From Caprimulgus europaeus (Eukaryota; Chordata; Aves; Caprimulgiformes; Caprimulgidae): a stretch of 64,000 nt of DNA. A program made the translations under genes and the position numbers. Positions 11,301 through 26,139 of this stretch are shown piece by piece. Under the pieces are notes generated by a model. The model did no database searches, was not told where the DNA came from, and worked only from the letters and a program-made list of their open reading frames with translations. The number at the start of each line of letters is the position of its first letter. The stretch's first letter is position 1. Location of the stretch: positions 49,405,515-49,469,514 of the forward strand of contig OU015528.1 in NCBI GenBank assembly GCA_907165065.1, in the 5' to 3' direction.

Positions 11301-14300
11301 TCCTCCCCCCCCCCACTTTTTCCTTTTCAGCACTCACTTTTTTTTTTTTTCTTTCCTTTTATGCTGATGCACAGGAGTTTCATGGTATTTTTCTACAAAA
11401 AGCCAACAGAAGCAAGAGGATTCTTTCTCTTCAGCCTCAATCTGCTAAACTAACCCAATCCACTAGAACAAGTTGCATGTAACATCTGAAGTTCACTCAA
11501 AGGAAAATACATCTCACAATGTGTTTGTGTTCAAATAGATGAAAAAAATCAAAACATTTATCAGAACAAAAAGCTTTAAAAATCCTATTTTGGAAAGGCT
11601 GAAACATTTCTTCGTCTTTTTTAGCACAAAGAAATGTTTCAACATTACAGAAAAAAAGGTGGTGTTTTTTTGACCTGACTTTGAACTCTAAGTTCTGAGT
11701 CAATTGGAAATTAAATGCCAATACCCAGCATCACAATGCTGGGATTTCATGGTGGCCAAGCCATAGAGGGCAATTTATAAAGCCTTTTTGCAGGCCTTCA
11801 AGGTCAACATGCTCTAGGGTCTTCCTACGCCATGTAATCTCTTGTGTGTGTTTTTCATCACATCATCATATATACACTCTTCTCATGAAACTAGCACGCC
11901 TGAACTTTAAGACAGCTGGCATATGCATCACGAAGGTCTTCAAGTCTTTCACAATATCGATGTCAAGGAAAGGACTGCAATACTGGCAAACACAGCAGGA
12001 CTATTACATTGATTTCAGAGGCACTAGGGACAACTTGCATGACTCGTGACAGTGTTACTGGGAGGCAGGACAAGAAGCACAGAAGAGGGAGGCAGTAGAG
12101 ATATTTTAAATGCTTGGCAATACTTCTATGTTTCTGCCTTTTGGAAAGGACTTTAAATCAAGAAAAGGCTAATCAGAAAAGAGACTCGGTTGTATCCATC
12201 TTAAATCAGAAAACACCAACAAAACAAAGCACCATAGGTCAGTCTCTCGGATTGGTCTGACTTCCCAGGACTGCTTAGAAAGTGGGTCCTGTATCAGGCT
12301 TTTGGCTGTGTAGCTCAAATTCAGATTTAGCTTAGAGACTAATGAGAACCAAGTCAGTTGTGTCTCATACACCACATCATAGGTGAGCTTTGAAGACGGC
12401 GTTTAGAAAAGTTTGGGTTGTTTCGTTTTCCATTACAGAAACAACATGAAGCAAATCTCTCATTTCTTAAAACTCTTTCCATAATGATTTATTCAGACCT
12501 GGCAATTGCATTTGTTAAACACTCAAGTCCAGAAAAAACAAAACTAATAGAAAGAAATTTAACCTCTGGCAGGAAAAACGTACAAAACAGATTAAGAGAC
12601 TAAGAAGGAATTTTAAGAGCAAATAGACAGAGGTATTAACAAAATGAGACAAGTCTTCAGATATTCCAGAAATAGGAAGCCAACGAGAGGGCTCTGTCCT
12701 ACTACTGTAGAGCCACACCAGGCCACAGAGGCCCTCAATCAAATGGGAGGCTGCAGAGACAAAGAAAGACTTCTTTACAATGCTCTTCACCATAGCGACC
12801 ACAGGAGAGCCTGTCAGTCCTAAAGCCAGCATGAGTTATGCCAAGAATTCTGGCTGGCTGTCACACCACCTGGATAGATATACATCGGTCTTCTAAAGCA
12901 ACCTGGCATTTTCTTCAGAAGAGGTGTGCAGATCCCACTGCTAATTATTCAAATACCTCACAAATACCATGCATCTTCATCAATGCTGCTACACAGCCCT
13001 ACTATTAATGATTACTTCCTGCCTGTAGCAGCTGGGCCCCAGAGCTTCTCCACTGATGATGACTCACCTCCAAATTGCATCTAGTTTTCAGGGTGCAACA
13101 CAGCATCTGTTTAATAGCGTGTAACGTTCCCACAAAGCTGTTTACTATAGGAAACAAAAATATAGTATCTAGAAAAAAAACCCTACTTGAGAATCTTTTT
13201 TTTTAGGTCAGAAGAAAGTAATTACCCAAATTTAAACTTGAGCAGGGTATTAGAGGTAATGACTGTTCCTGAAGAAAGAGCTTTTAATATCCTCAGATGG
13301 CTAGGACTGCGGCTGCATGTCTTACTTGCCAGCAAAGCAATACTCCACCATGCTGTGGGATCTGTTCAGGACTGACTTGAGGAATCGCACCTCCTGCTGA
13401 CTCCTGCAGCATTCTGGCTCTGCCTTGGAGATGGCCATCCAAAACCTGACCTGGCTTCACATTAGGAGCTTCAACAAGGTCACAGCATGAGGCGATAGGA
13501 CTGCAGCTGGGAAAATTATTATGCTATATAACAGTTGAAATAATTTTGCTCCAAAATCTCCTGGTCAAAGTGGCAGGTTCAGCAGCTGCTTCTTACTGCA
13601 GATGAAGCTGTAGGGGTAACAGACACCAGGTAAGGACCACCAGAGGAAACCCTCTGAACCACAAAACTGGGATCCAAAGTGTAAAGCTCTTACTGCTTAC
13701 TGATATTGCACTTTGTGAAGGCAATTCCCTACTGATATCAGTGGCAAAGTAGGGATCTCAGAAGAGTTAGTCTTTGTTTTTGCACTTAGTTGGACCTCTG
13801 TTCTAGAGATTTGAATTTGGCAAGCCAAGGCAGGAAGGCATTTGCAACCCAGGACTGATTTGAATTAGCAATGTGCTCTAGAGTACCCAAATCTGAATGT
13901 GAATGGGGCAGCTGAATGCTCTGACACAGGGCCCCCACCATGCATGACCCCATGAAGTGAGGAGACCCATCAGAGGGGCTGCTAGAGTCACCATTCTCAA
14001 ACCAGAGCCTAAGACCTGGTGGGGGTTTTTTTGTTGGTTTTTAATCTGATTTAATCTGGATGCGGTCAAGATTTCTTGGTGGAAATTTCCTTCCAAGGTG
14101 TAAAAACATGAACTGTTTTGTAATAAAAATCCTTCCTCTTTGCTTCTGTGCTTCATTGCCCTGCCTCCCAGAAACACCATCTAAAGTTGTGTAAGTTTTC
14201 CATGGCTCCTGTCAAACTGATGTAATAGTCCTGCCATGTTTAGCAGTACTACAGTCCCCTCTTTGGCCTTCAGGTCACGATGGTTTGAACAGGGTCCTTA

Positions 14301-17300
14301 TCTTAGGTGGGTCCACTTGGCATATCCACCAAATAAATACATCACTATAATAGCAGTGTCTGTGTGACTCAACTTCAAGAAAAGGAGAAGGAAAGAACTA
14401 GTGATGAGTTATTTGGGAGGACAGGGAAAGCAAGAGAATTTTAAAAAATATGGAAAGGGGAATCCATTTCCCCCCTCCCTACTGCTCCTAAAGTTTCCTA
14501 GTTTGTTTTGATTTTTCTTCTTTTGCCTTGGTCTCTTTCTGTTTTGCCTTCCAGAGCTTTCCTTCTCCCATCCTAGTAGAAATAAATGCTTAAACATTTA
14601 GAATGAAAAAGTATAAAGAGGTCAATAAATGTTTCTTCAGGAACAAAGGGCCAGGTTTTAGAAGACATGCAGGCCCATAAGGATGCAGAACATTCTGGGG
14701 GATCTTTTCTAGTATACAGATCCCTGTCTCTCATTAATTTTGGTGTGACTGCATTGTGCCCCTCAAGCCTACCAGATGAGCTCTCTGATAGCTCACAAAT
14801 GCAAGAAAGTGAAAGGAGGGCACATGTGAAGGGGGCAAAGTTGTCTATGCAGCTGCCTGTCACTTCCCAGGCTTGGAGGGCTAGGGGTCATCTCCCAGCA
14901 CTACAGCACAGACATGTGAAAGACAGACAGATGTGGGTCCTGGGTGTTGATTTGAGGGTTGTTTTTCTCCCCTACTACTTTACAGCAAATACAAAGGGAT
15001 GGTGGAAACATCTGGTTTTGCATAAGAAGCTGTTTCCCTGGAGAGGAAAACAGGCAGAAGAAACCCCACCACCACTGAAGGTCTAAAGCCCATCAAACAC
15101 TCACTGTCTTCCTGTTCCTGCTCCTTTTTCTTGCACTGGTCTCTGTTCATGACTGTTGCCTTTCTAGTCCATCCTAGTTTTCAGATATTGCTTTCCCAAT
15201 CTTTGCAATTTACCACTCTTCTCTGACAAAGGTCACGCGAGTCCAAGCTGAGCTCACAGGAACACACAACTCAAATATGTTTGAAGGGAACGTGAGGCAC
15301 CTTTGATGAAAGGTCATCTTGCCTTGCAGGAATGTGAAGATGACAATGAAAGCACAAAGGGCAGATTACGGACCTTCTCACAGCTTAAAAGGTGTATGTG
15401 TCCTTCTGTGCAGTGGCTCTGCTCTCTGCAGGTGCCAGGGCAGTACCCTCTACCACAGCACATCACTTGGTGAAGACTGTGGAAGTGAGCACCTTGCTCC
15501 TCCAGACAGTTGCCAAGGCCAATTGATCTTAGAGCATTCTCTGACTCCAGTAGCAGTCCTGAATTAGAAAGGCAGAAAGACAAGAAAAAGCCACTTTGCC
15601 TTCCTCCCTTCTCCCAGCTAGGTGACGCTTTCAGTGGACAGAGCATCACTAAATCATGTGCTTGGTGCTTAGCTTAGCAGGCTTTTCTGATGAATGCTTC
15701 AGTACAGAAAAGAAAGTAATGCAGTGACAATGCTTTGCAGCAAAGTAAATAAAGATTAATTTAGAAGTATATAGACAGTGTGTGGTAAGGTCACTTAGAA
15801 ATTGCATACAGTCTAAGCAAAATGCAGGGCAATAACAATGAGCTGGGTATGAGCTCCTGTTTGTTTCATTATCGGCTGTAATTAAATAAAAATTTTCAGA
15901 GTTTCAAGATGCCACCATCCCCTACTTTGATTACACATTTTTCCCCTCACTTTTTTTCTTTTTTGCAGGCTTGTAGCTTGCCCGTCTGCCCTGGTTCCCA
16001 GGGGTATGCTGGAAGAACCAGCACTGATGGCTTACAGGACACTGCCTGGAAGAAGGACTGATTGCAAATGACTGAGCCAGCCTGCCTCAGCAGATAACTG
16101 GAGACTAGGAGCTCCAGCCAGCATACAGGCTTACAGCAGCAGCTAGAGCCTCCTCAAGGACACAAATGGGCTATGGATGGCCTCCTGAAAAAGAAGCTCC
16201 TGATGTGTATGTGTGACAGAGCTACCTGGGAGGGGTGGGAGAGATGCTCATTATTTAAGCTTCTAAGCTGAAGAGGAGAAGGGACCCTGTGATGGATGAG
16301 CAGATGTGCCAGTACTCTCCTTGTACATCTGCTTTCTTTCTCTTCCTTCCCTCCTCTTACATTGTGCAACAAAGAGAACTCAATGATTAAACCATCTAGT
16401 GTTCCTTCAACTGCCTTTTAAGGTACATAAATTCTTCCCCTTTGTTACCTGTAAGAAAGCAAGCAGGAGAGGAGCAGGTTTTTCCAAAATAGTCCCTGAT
16501 TTGGGTTCTCCAGTGCATGAGCTTCTTGGAGCCTGGTTTTCAGGAGCGTGTAATACCTGTTATTTCTAACACACCCAACCAGAATTGTGAAGCTCCAAGC
16601 CTCTGAGCATCTGGCTGCCACCACCTCAAATCAGATGCCAGATGTAAAGATCACAGCCATCTTTAGAAAAAACATCACACAAGTAAGTCGTTACCTGGAA
16701 TTGCATTAAAATTCAGGTATTCCTGACACCTTGTACATATTCACTAAACCCCTCAGCTTTCTGGCTAGCTGACAGACTGCACCATGCCAGGGAAAAAAGC
16801 CAACATGACTCATGCCCAATCACCACAATGCTGACAGTATTGAGTGCTGTTTTAGAGGGGTTAAATGCAGTGAATGTGCTAAGCATTATCAATATTAAAA
16901 TATTATTAGTATTATTTATGAGGTATCTCCACATGTCCTAGATGACACTAGCCAAGATCAAATTCAAATTATGCAAAATGTTACATAAACATGCAGTAAA
17001 CCATGCTGCCTGCTCCAAAGAGTTTTTAAGCTAACCAAACAGGACAGGCTAATGATGCATTACAATCTCTGCTCTGCACACAAGAAGGCAGAGCACAGAG
17101 AAACAAGCGGATTTACCCAAGGGCAGATAGGAGACATGGGGCACAGCTGGGAACTGAGTAAGAGTCTCCCAGTTTGTTCTCCAGCATCTTTGACCTAAGA
17201 TTGTTCTCCATTCCAACAACTGCATTTGATGAGAACAGTGCCCACAGGGAGAATGGTTCTCCCATAAATCTTTCCTGAGAACAATGGAAAAAGTGTCCAA

Positions 17301-20300
17301 GTTCCACTCTACAGAGGCAAGCAACATACTGCATATAGATTACTGTAAATGTAGGGCTCCCTGCACCCATGCAGAGAGGTCTCTGGCTGTTCAGGTGTGC
17401 AGTGCACAGACAGGCGGAAGCCAGAATACTTATGCTCTCTACTTCCATCCTCTACTGATATCTTTATTGGGATCTCAAGTCGTTTGGATCTCAAGATAAA
17501 ACTCAGCCCATAGTTATGGCAGCGTAACACTAAGTTCAGTCTAATATCCATGCATCTTTATTTTCTTTCAGTTTGACAAAGATTTGCTACATTCCAAGGG
17601 CGCTCAAGGCTCCTTTAATAGAAGTGTGCTATGTAAGCACAAATTATCAACATATTTGACTGCAGAACCACCAGTTCCAAAAAAAGCAGTTCCTACAGAG
17701 CAACTGCTAATAGCAGAGGCCAGCTAAAGCCTCCATCATCAATACAGCGCAGTTCGGCTTCCTCTTTGATGTCTTTCAGCCTGTTGTATTCATCACCTCT
17801 CTTCAGATTTAGTACTAGTAGTACATTGCTATTACCACATTCATATTCCTGTGACCTATTTGCTTTCATATAGATTCAACTTCACACTCTATTTATTCTG
17901 GAGTTTTTGACAGCCTCTAGAAATATATGCCTCTTCCTCTTATTTACAGCCTAACTTATTTTTCCCCTGTACAGTTTCCAGTCAGAAACTATGGATGTGC
18001 ATTAATCTAATTTCATTTTGAACATGTCAGGTACAGCCTAGCTCATTGCTCCACCCTTTTCAGCCATACCAAGTATTTCCCTTTTCAGAGTCTTTCATAG
18101 GAACCTATTGTTTTGGTTTTGTTTTCATTTTTAACAACCATTCCCAATTCTGTGTGGCTCTGTAGGAGCTGCTCCTTTATTGGATTCCTCTTCACTGTCT
18201 CACAGCCATCCATCTTCTTTCACATTAATTACTGAGCACCAAAGGATCTCTTGCATTTCCATTGTGCCATGCAGGTTTCATTGCCTTCTCCACTAGTCAG
18301 CTACCCTCAGATTCCTCCCCTTTCTCCAAAGCACATACACTGTTTAAATACTGCCCACTTAACTACCTCATTTCCAGCAGACTAATTCCATTTTGCTTAT
18401 AGCAATAAAGTGACTTTACCATAAAGATGGAATAAAGGTGATTGTATAGCTAGGATGTAGCTAGTACAAAATATTGGTGAGGAGAGTACAAAACCCAGTC
18501 ATCTTCCCCTGCCCCAGAGGACAGGGATCAGGAACCCATAAAAGCCCACCACAGGGAAGTCTGTGTCACAATGCAGACGTTTCACCTCTGAAAACCCCTG
18601 GATCAGTAGATCACCAAGTCAAAGACAGTCACCAAGTTATTGATAACCTGTCCAGCTCAGCAAGATGAGCATCAGTGACTAGATATATGTGATAAACTCA
18701 TTCTTTGTGGGTTAGGACAGCTGTTTCATGCCCACTGCAGCCCTGCCAAGGGCCCGTCAGGAGCAGAAGCTTAATATGCCGCTCTCCGAGATAACACACC
18801 AGATACTACTAGACTCGGGATACCTGAAGTTGGCAGACTTCTGACCTTCTGCAAAGTTTTTCTCCTACTCTTTACATGTAGTGTGCATCCCTTTACAAAT
18901 AGATTTAGCAGTGACTTAACAAAGCTCACGTCTTCTCTACAGTCTTTTCTTTCATCTGAGAATGATTCTTTCTGTCCAGATACAAACAGACAGAGCCAGC
19001 AGCATACCAGAAAAGACTACCATAGAAGCTTTAGCTTTAGGCTTTCTTGCTAATATCTACTTTTGTATTTCCAGACTTCTTTCCTACATTTTCTTATAAC
19101 ACTGATACTAAGATGTACCGTGACCACAGGCTCCTTCACAGCTGTCTCTAATGTACTCACATACCTTGTGGGATTTGACACCCTTGTATCCAGTAGGCAA
19201 ATTATCTTACAGGTCTCATGGCCATCACACATCCAGCTGTCTGCGTGGCAGACAACAGAATTATCTCCTCTCTCGCAATCTGTTTACACATCACATCCAC
19301 TCAGCTTATGCAGCAACTATCAAACCCAAATCAGAAGCTGTCTGTGCTCCTGCACAAGCTAATGTCTCTCAAACCCAGAATGCCACCTGGCTGGGAAAGC
19401 AATGCAGATGCAAACTGACACTACCAAGTGAGCCCTCATCATCACCATCAGGAAGGTGCTACTGAGCTTGATGGGAGCTTTGCAGAGGAAAACTGAAAGT
19501 TGTAGGGAAAAAGCCCCTTCCTCTAGTTGCACATCTAATACTCTGCTGACCACATACATGGGCTTCTCCAAGCAGAAGTAGACCACAGCCCTTGGCCCGT
19601 CCTACTTCAGCTTTACCTGTGCAACACAGCTATGACAGGACTTGACAAGAAACATGAGAAAAATGCAGAAAAGAACAGTTTTCCTGGGGAGTCAGGAGAC
19701 AGAGAGAGGCATAAGGGGTGAGAAGTCATTACTGTGAGCTGTACCTAAAGTATCCATCCATTTTGCTGCCAGGACACACATTGCTTCACATGTCCATTCC
19801 CATGGAACATTGTACTGTGCAGAAAGGATGTCTGTTTTGGCCTGAATCAGGTGAGGGACCAAAACATTTTCCTTCAGGTAGCTGCAGTCACCACTTGTCA
19901 GGGAGGAAAAGAAGGGATGGTACTACCATAGCACCTCTTTAGAAGAGGAGAAAGACCCTCTGCACCACTGATTTTCTGGAAAAGAAATTTCCATACCCGT
20001 TCCTAAAGCAGGAGGCATCTGCACCTCCACAGCATGTAAAGCACAGCCTCCTCTTAGGCATGCTTTGAGCACCCACTCAGCTTCACTGCATTTAAAGAGC
20101 TTTCATGTTATTTGTGACAACAAGTAGAAGGAAAAGAAAAACGAGAGCATAGGTCAGGATAGTAAAGACAGACTTGGCATGCCTGGAGGAGCCAGCTGCT
20201 AAAGACCTGCAGTAGGTCTCCAAAGATGAGCACAAAAGAGCTCCCATCACATTCCCAGAAAGAACAGCCTGTCCCTAAAGCCAGCTCTGCTCCCAGCCCC

Positions 20301-20778
20301 TCTGCCATGGGGGAGGATGACAAATCACCAGCCAACAGCCAGGTAGCCAAGGTCCTGAAGCCCCATCGGGCGAGGGACCCTTGCCAGGCAGCAGCCAGGG
20401 GCCAGGGCAGCTGCAGTGTGCCAAGTCTGGATCCAGCCACACACTTCAACCCTGCATGCTGCGCTGGGCTGATAAGGCTCCCCACCTCCTTTGCTCTGCA
20501 CCCCTGCCACTAAGACTGTGGAGGCCATGAAGAAAAATCACAAATTTTCACTAATATTTTGTGCACAGTGACCCCTAATTACATTTTTTGTTTAAGTCCA
20601 GCTTTATTTCTCCAGTGTAATTAGTTATAGTGACCCTTCAAATATACTTTTCAGCCTCACAGAGCCATAAAATTCCAAGTGACAATGGTCACGCCAGGCT
20701 GCGTGGTCACGTACTAAGCTCTTTGCTGGCCCTGTCTACCTCTCCATGCTTTAAGACCATTTCTGTGAAGCCTCCCTG

Positions 20779-20793
20779 CACACACACACACAC
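20779..20793. repeat. (CA)n microsatellite
   Basis: An uninterrupted CA dinucleotide run of about 7.5 units. It is short and probably of low polymorphism. Confidence 0.9.
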
Positions 20794-23700
20794 GCCTGAT
20801 CCTTTCCTCCCCCACAAGCAGTCACGCTTCTTTCTCACACTCCTCCTTTCAGCTTCCTGGATGCTGCCTTACAGGTTTTTGTTTGAAGATGTATAAAAAG
20901 AAATGATAGACTTATGTTGGCCCTATTATAGGCTGCTGCATGACAGCTTTTCAAAGGAAGTATGCCTATGCATGTGTAACATATACAAGGATATAGGCCA
21001 CATGCATAAGACAATCATCAGCTGATATAGGCCTTTTATCAGAAAGGCACATATGTTCAGGTGTTTTGATGCTTTGTCTAGTGTTTCATCTCTTCATTTG
21101 GCATACCCAGGCTTTTTGATGACACATTTGATGCACATGTTATTTTTAAATGGTCACAGTCCTCTATTTTAAGCTAGTCATAGCTATTTGGAAACTTAAT
21201 CTTTCTCTTGGGAAGGCCTTTTCTTCACACATTTCAGGATTCCACTACTTTTTCCAATTAAGCCTAATTTAAAAGAAAAAGTAATAGAAGATACTATTAT
21301 TCCCTGGCCTCACTGCACTGAAGCCCTGTGCTCTGCAGAAGGAACTGCTGTGATCCTTCAGCACCTTCCCCTGTAACTACCACAATCAAGGTCCAAAATA
21401 AAGCCACTGACGTCAGCAAGCCCCCACACCCTGCACAGATAGGGTCCTGAGTAAAGCAACCCCCTTTCAGCCCACAGCACAGAGAGAGTGAACTTGTCCA
21501 AACACAGAAATGATCTTGATAATTTCAGGAAGGGCTAGACAACCATTTCCAGCTCCCCTTTCCAGACGCCATCAAATCTTGGACACTACACCTCTAATCT
21601 CAATAGCACATAAATTTGAGGACCCATATTTAATTTGTTGCATAATACATAAACAGGGAGCAGTGTGAACATGTATATGTCTGCTTGTTTGGGGGAAGAG
21701 TAGAACTAAATTATTCCTTTTTCACCCAGTCACTGCAACTACTCCGTGTCAGTTTTTTGCTTCTTGCTTCTCATCCCAGAGCGCTGTCCCCACAGACAGT
21801 TCCACAAGCAGGCTGGTGAGACACAGCATGAGACTGGGATAAAGCAATCAGGGCAGAGGAGAGCAGGGACCCATGAAACACATGTCATTCCCAGGGAAAC
21901 ACAGACAGTTTTGTATGCAATCCAAGCAAAGGGAATCACTCTTCCATACGAAGAAGCCTCCCACTTTCTAGCAGTGCTTCTGCTTCCCTTCCAGTTGTGA
22001 CATGGCTTAAAAGAGGGAAGTAAAAAAAGCAGTTTAACATTGAAGAAGCTACCATGGGACATCTTTTAGAAACAGAGATGGTTGTCTCCAGCCCACAGAG
22101 TGCAGCTGATGGCAAATTACACATCTGACCCTGGCAGGGACAGAAAAACAGCTGCAGGAAAACAAATCTGAATTCCCCAAGCCCTTCATAATGCAGCCGC
22201 TTTAAAATGTGCTACAGAGCATGTGGTGGTGTGATGGAAAGGTTTTATTAACACAGAACCTGCATAACTCAATTGTAAATTTTAATCCATTCCAAATCAT
22301 GTCAATAAAGCCTGTCTGCCTAATCCCCATTCTACAGCTGGAATAGCAGAGGATGGTGGCTCAGCTTGAGGAAATATAAACTGGAACAACTCCAGTGCTT
22401 ACCACCCAATAGCTTTACAAAAGGGTCATGTATCTGTGCCTGGGCAGGAATAGCCCCTAACTCCATCAGTCAGTGGAGTTCCCCACCAATTTACATCTCA
22501 GTGCACAGTCCTGCAAGCCACTGCAGTGCAGGGGCAGACACACATCCTGCTCAGCCCTTCTTGCTGGGCAGGAACCTCTGGAGAATAGAAGATGGCAACT
22601 GCTTCAGTCTTGTCAGTGTAACGCAAGCCCAGCTTGCAGACAAAACCAGAGCTCAGGTTATGGTTGATTTATTAGTCCACTTGCACATACATAATCACAT
22701 TTTCTGAAACACAGAAATAGTGTTGGACATCCTCGACCTTGTTTTGAGACACACACTGAGAACTACACAAAAAAGCTACCTCATAGCAGGTCTAGAATAA
22801 AGATCTTGCACCCACAGGAGCCAGGCTCCTTAGGAAAGCTTAAATGGAAGTAGAGGAACACCCAGCACACACTGTCTAGTAGGGAAGCCAGTTTGTAAGC
22901 CTGAAAGACCCTTCTCAACTCTAATAGAACTAGACAAAGACATAGAGGAGTTTTATTAGTTAACACAGAAAAGGCTGGATGGAGTTGGTGCTTGTGACAG
23001 TGTGATGAAGAGAGAAGCTAAAATCTAGGGCAGGGCTTGCATGACCAAATTCAATCACTCAGCTCTGCCACTTCTCAGATTAAAACTTCCACTCCTTTCT
23101 ATAGCAGCCCCTCCAGCTTGCCCAAGCCTATGCATAGGCTGGTGAAATATCTAGTTGTGGTTATAGGTTCAAGCCTAGGAAAAAGCTCTCTGCTATAAGG
23201 CTCCTTTTGCTGTTGTCCCATGTTCAAACATGTCTGCTTTCTTTCTCTGCCACATAGTTACTCTATTTTTTTGGACTACACAATTATATTATGAAGGGTC
23301 ATTTATGATGATTCTCAACAGCACTATTATTTATTTGAAGATGATAAAATCTAGATAAAAAAACAAGCAAACAAACAAAAACGCCGCAGACCCCCATCAT
23401 GTTCCTGGATGTGCAAGGAGGGAGGAATTGTTTGTTTTTCCACTGACCCTTTAAAACAAATGTTTTCCTCTCTGGATTAGAAAACATGCCATGTCTGAGT
23501 ACAATTTAACTCCAATCTCCTTTCTGTTTTCTGTTGCTCTTCAAACAGGGAATTTCAGAGACTGCTTCACTGATGAGAAAAAAAATGGATTTGGTTTATT
23601 TCAGGAGCAGAGGCTGTGCCTTAGTTCTCTCTGATATATGAAACATCCCTTGATTGTGCAAATGTATCCTGATGGTGTCTTTGTGTTCCTGTCACTCCTG

Positions 23701-24641
23701 ATTTATGGGGGCCTTTTCTCCACTCAGAAGAAGAATTTGCATTTCAATTTCCATTACTTGTACCTCTCCCCACAGCACTCCAGCCCTGGAAAGAAGCTCG
23801 TGCTCTGCTTTCCCCACGCTGCCCCACATTGCATTGTCATTAGGGAGGATATGGGAGTAGGGGTGGTACAGGCACTGCTCTATAGGAACAAGCTCATGCT
23901 GCTGAGATTTCTGGTGAGATATTTGTTTGCTTATGCCCAACAAGGACCCTTAACATGTTTGGTCCTGTTTCTCACCCCTTCCTCCATGCTGTGATGGAGG
24001 GGGAATGCAGCAGCCCTGCATCCTGGTGGTTCCCAACACAGGCCCTTGCTTGCTCACCCACTCTCTGAGAAACAGCAGCCAACAAAAGAGCAAGGAGGAC
24101 TTGGAAATGCTTAGGCTTGTCCCTGCAGATGACTCATTCCCCTGCCTTCTCCATTCTTGCAGGGGTGTCAGGAGGATGAACAGGAAGCCCTCCCTTGGGG
24201 ACTCATCCCTGCCTTGTTTCCTGCAGGGTTGTCCCCATTCTGACAACATGAGCTTGCAAGCAGATTCCTATTTAAAATCAACTGAGGGTATAACAAATGT
24301 CTTGGACAGGTGGGTTGAACAAGGGTCTGAAAGCTGTGCTCCCTCCTAGGCTTTTGTCCTCACCTCTCCTGCAAACCCCAGTGGCCACAGTAAGTTCCTG
24401 TGTCAGCCCAGGCTCTGTGCTCCCAGCCACACTACTTCTTGTTTGTGCAGTCTGGATGGGCCTGTCACAGGCACCTGGAGCACAGTGCAACCCCTCTGAG
24501 CTTGCACGAGAGGCGGGCTTGGAGTCAGCAATGTCTGGGAAGACACGTGGGCTGCACTGCAGACCCCACTGTCCACCTCACAGCCAAACTTGTGCTTTGA
24601 TGTACATAGTTCATGCCTAACTATGAAACGTTACAAGCTTT

Positions 24642-24664
24642 GAAAGAAAGAAAGAAAAAAAGAG
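24642..24664. repeat. (GAAA)n simple repeat
   Basis: Four GAAA units run into an A-rich/GA tail. It is a short simple repeat with no poly-A-tailed element recognised next to it. Confidence 0.85.
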
Positions 24665-26139
24665 AAATTCAGAAATGGAGGAAGAGTTACCAGGACACAT
24701 CAAGCTTTACAGATGTGAATCGCAGAAATGCATTAAAGCTCCTTCTCAGGACCTGTCAGCCTTGCAGCCATTATCAAAACTAAACTCCAATAAAAGAGAT
24801 AAAGAAAGGGAACTTTATTGAGTGTTTGTTTGGATATTAAGGCCATGGATTCCTAATAGGCTATTGGAAGTAAAACATCATGCCGTGTGCCATAAGTCTG
24901 TGCTTTCTTAATTTGCAATGGCCTGCAGCAATATATTCAAAAATATATTTTGCTTCAACTTGTTTGAAGTACATTGTTTTGATCTAAGGCTTTTGACTAT
25001 GACCCATTACCATGTTGACTTTTACATTATCATACAAAGTCAAAAGGAATCAGGCTGAGCTGATTAAAACATGCACATCATTTCCAGGAGGTGGAGGAGT
25101 GCCAGTAAGTTTATGCCGATTTCACTGAATCAGCAATTTCCCACCAAAACCAGTTTGAGGGCAAAGTTCTCCAGAAGAACCAGGGGGAACTCACATGCTG
25201 TCCCTAGTGTATACCTGAGACACTATGCACATATGGACAAATTCAAACACCCAATTTTGGTCCCTTTTTCTCCACTGAGCTCTTTTTTTTGTCTTTCAGA
25301 GGTTTGTACAGAGCGCCGAAAGACATTATATTAGGCAGTATTTGCCCTATTTATCTAGCTCCTAGCTGGCTGCAGAGGAGCTTTCGTTAGTGGGCCTGAA
25401 CTCATGAATGCTGACACAGTGATTATCTGCCCTGTGGAGAACGGTTTAACGAGATTAATCTGTGGGAGATCCAATCAGACTCTTCCCTGAAGAGCCCTAC
25501 AGCGAAGGACCAGCGTAATCTTGCAGCCTATGGCATGTGCCCCATCCCAGGAGGAAGCTATCCCACTCCTCAGGATGTCTAATCCTGTTTTCCTCCCTTT
25601 GGCTTGGCTCCTTTACAGTGCTCACCATCCCCCTTCAGGGAAGGGCCAAGCCTGAAGGACACAAGGGGCTGCCGTGAGATGGGGCAGGAGACTGCATCTT
25701 CATTTTCCACACCCTGGAGTTGGCAGCCCTGCTCCCAGCATCGTGTACCATGCTAATAGGGACACAGAGTAAAGCCCCATAGCCCTCAGCCCCTTAGACC
25801 TAGTAGGTTTACACAGCAGCATGGAGTAAGAGGAACTACTGAAGGGCCTTTCTCACCTGCCTGACTCTTACCTACTTGCTTTCATTACAGCAGATAAAAA
25901 CCAAACCAGTTAGATGGCAAATTCAAGCCCAGAAATCACATTGCCTCAGCAACTCACGCAGTTTCAGAGGAAACAGGAGTGGGAAAGACCAATCAGGTCA
26001 CATCTTACACAGACTCTTAAATAAGGGAGGAAGGTTCAACATTAGCATTTCTACTACCGGCTCTTTTTTCTTTTACTCCCTGCTCTCGTCTTCAAGCCTA
26101 GCTTTAAACATCTCAAAATGGGCTGATTTTAAGGTGAAC

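Larger units (their letters stand above)
8319..26139. other. Non-repetitive intron, no gene recognised
   Basis: About 18 kb of intron holds no recognisable exon, RNA gene or confidently classified element. Low-complexity tracts are C10 at 11305-11314, T13 at 11338-11350, (CA)n at 20779-20793 and (GAAA)n at 24642-24664. AT-rich stretches with homeodomain-like TAAT cores lie near 9318-9400 and 25415-25465; these are only candidate conserved elements. The longer open frames here (for example 10614-11147 on plus) have biased, low-complexity composition and no domains. Confidence 0.6.

Noticed and set aside
11258..11335. Plus-strand mini-exon look-alike (tttgcag / ATGCCCTCACAG / gtgagt)
   Set aside because: It is only 12 bp, on the strand opposite the host gene, with no partner exons; probably chance.
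20985..21010. Minus-strand ATATCCTTGT as the missing U12 5' splice site
   Set aside because: The motif matches, but the upstream sequence in the required phase has stops and does not encode the expected Cav3 N-terminal residues ending CysAsnPro.
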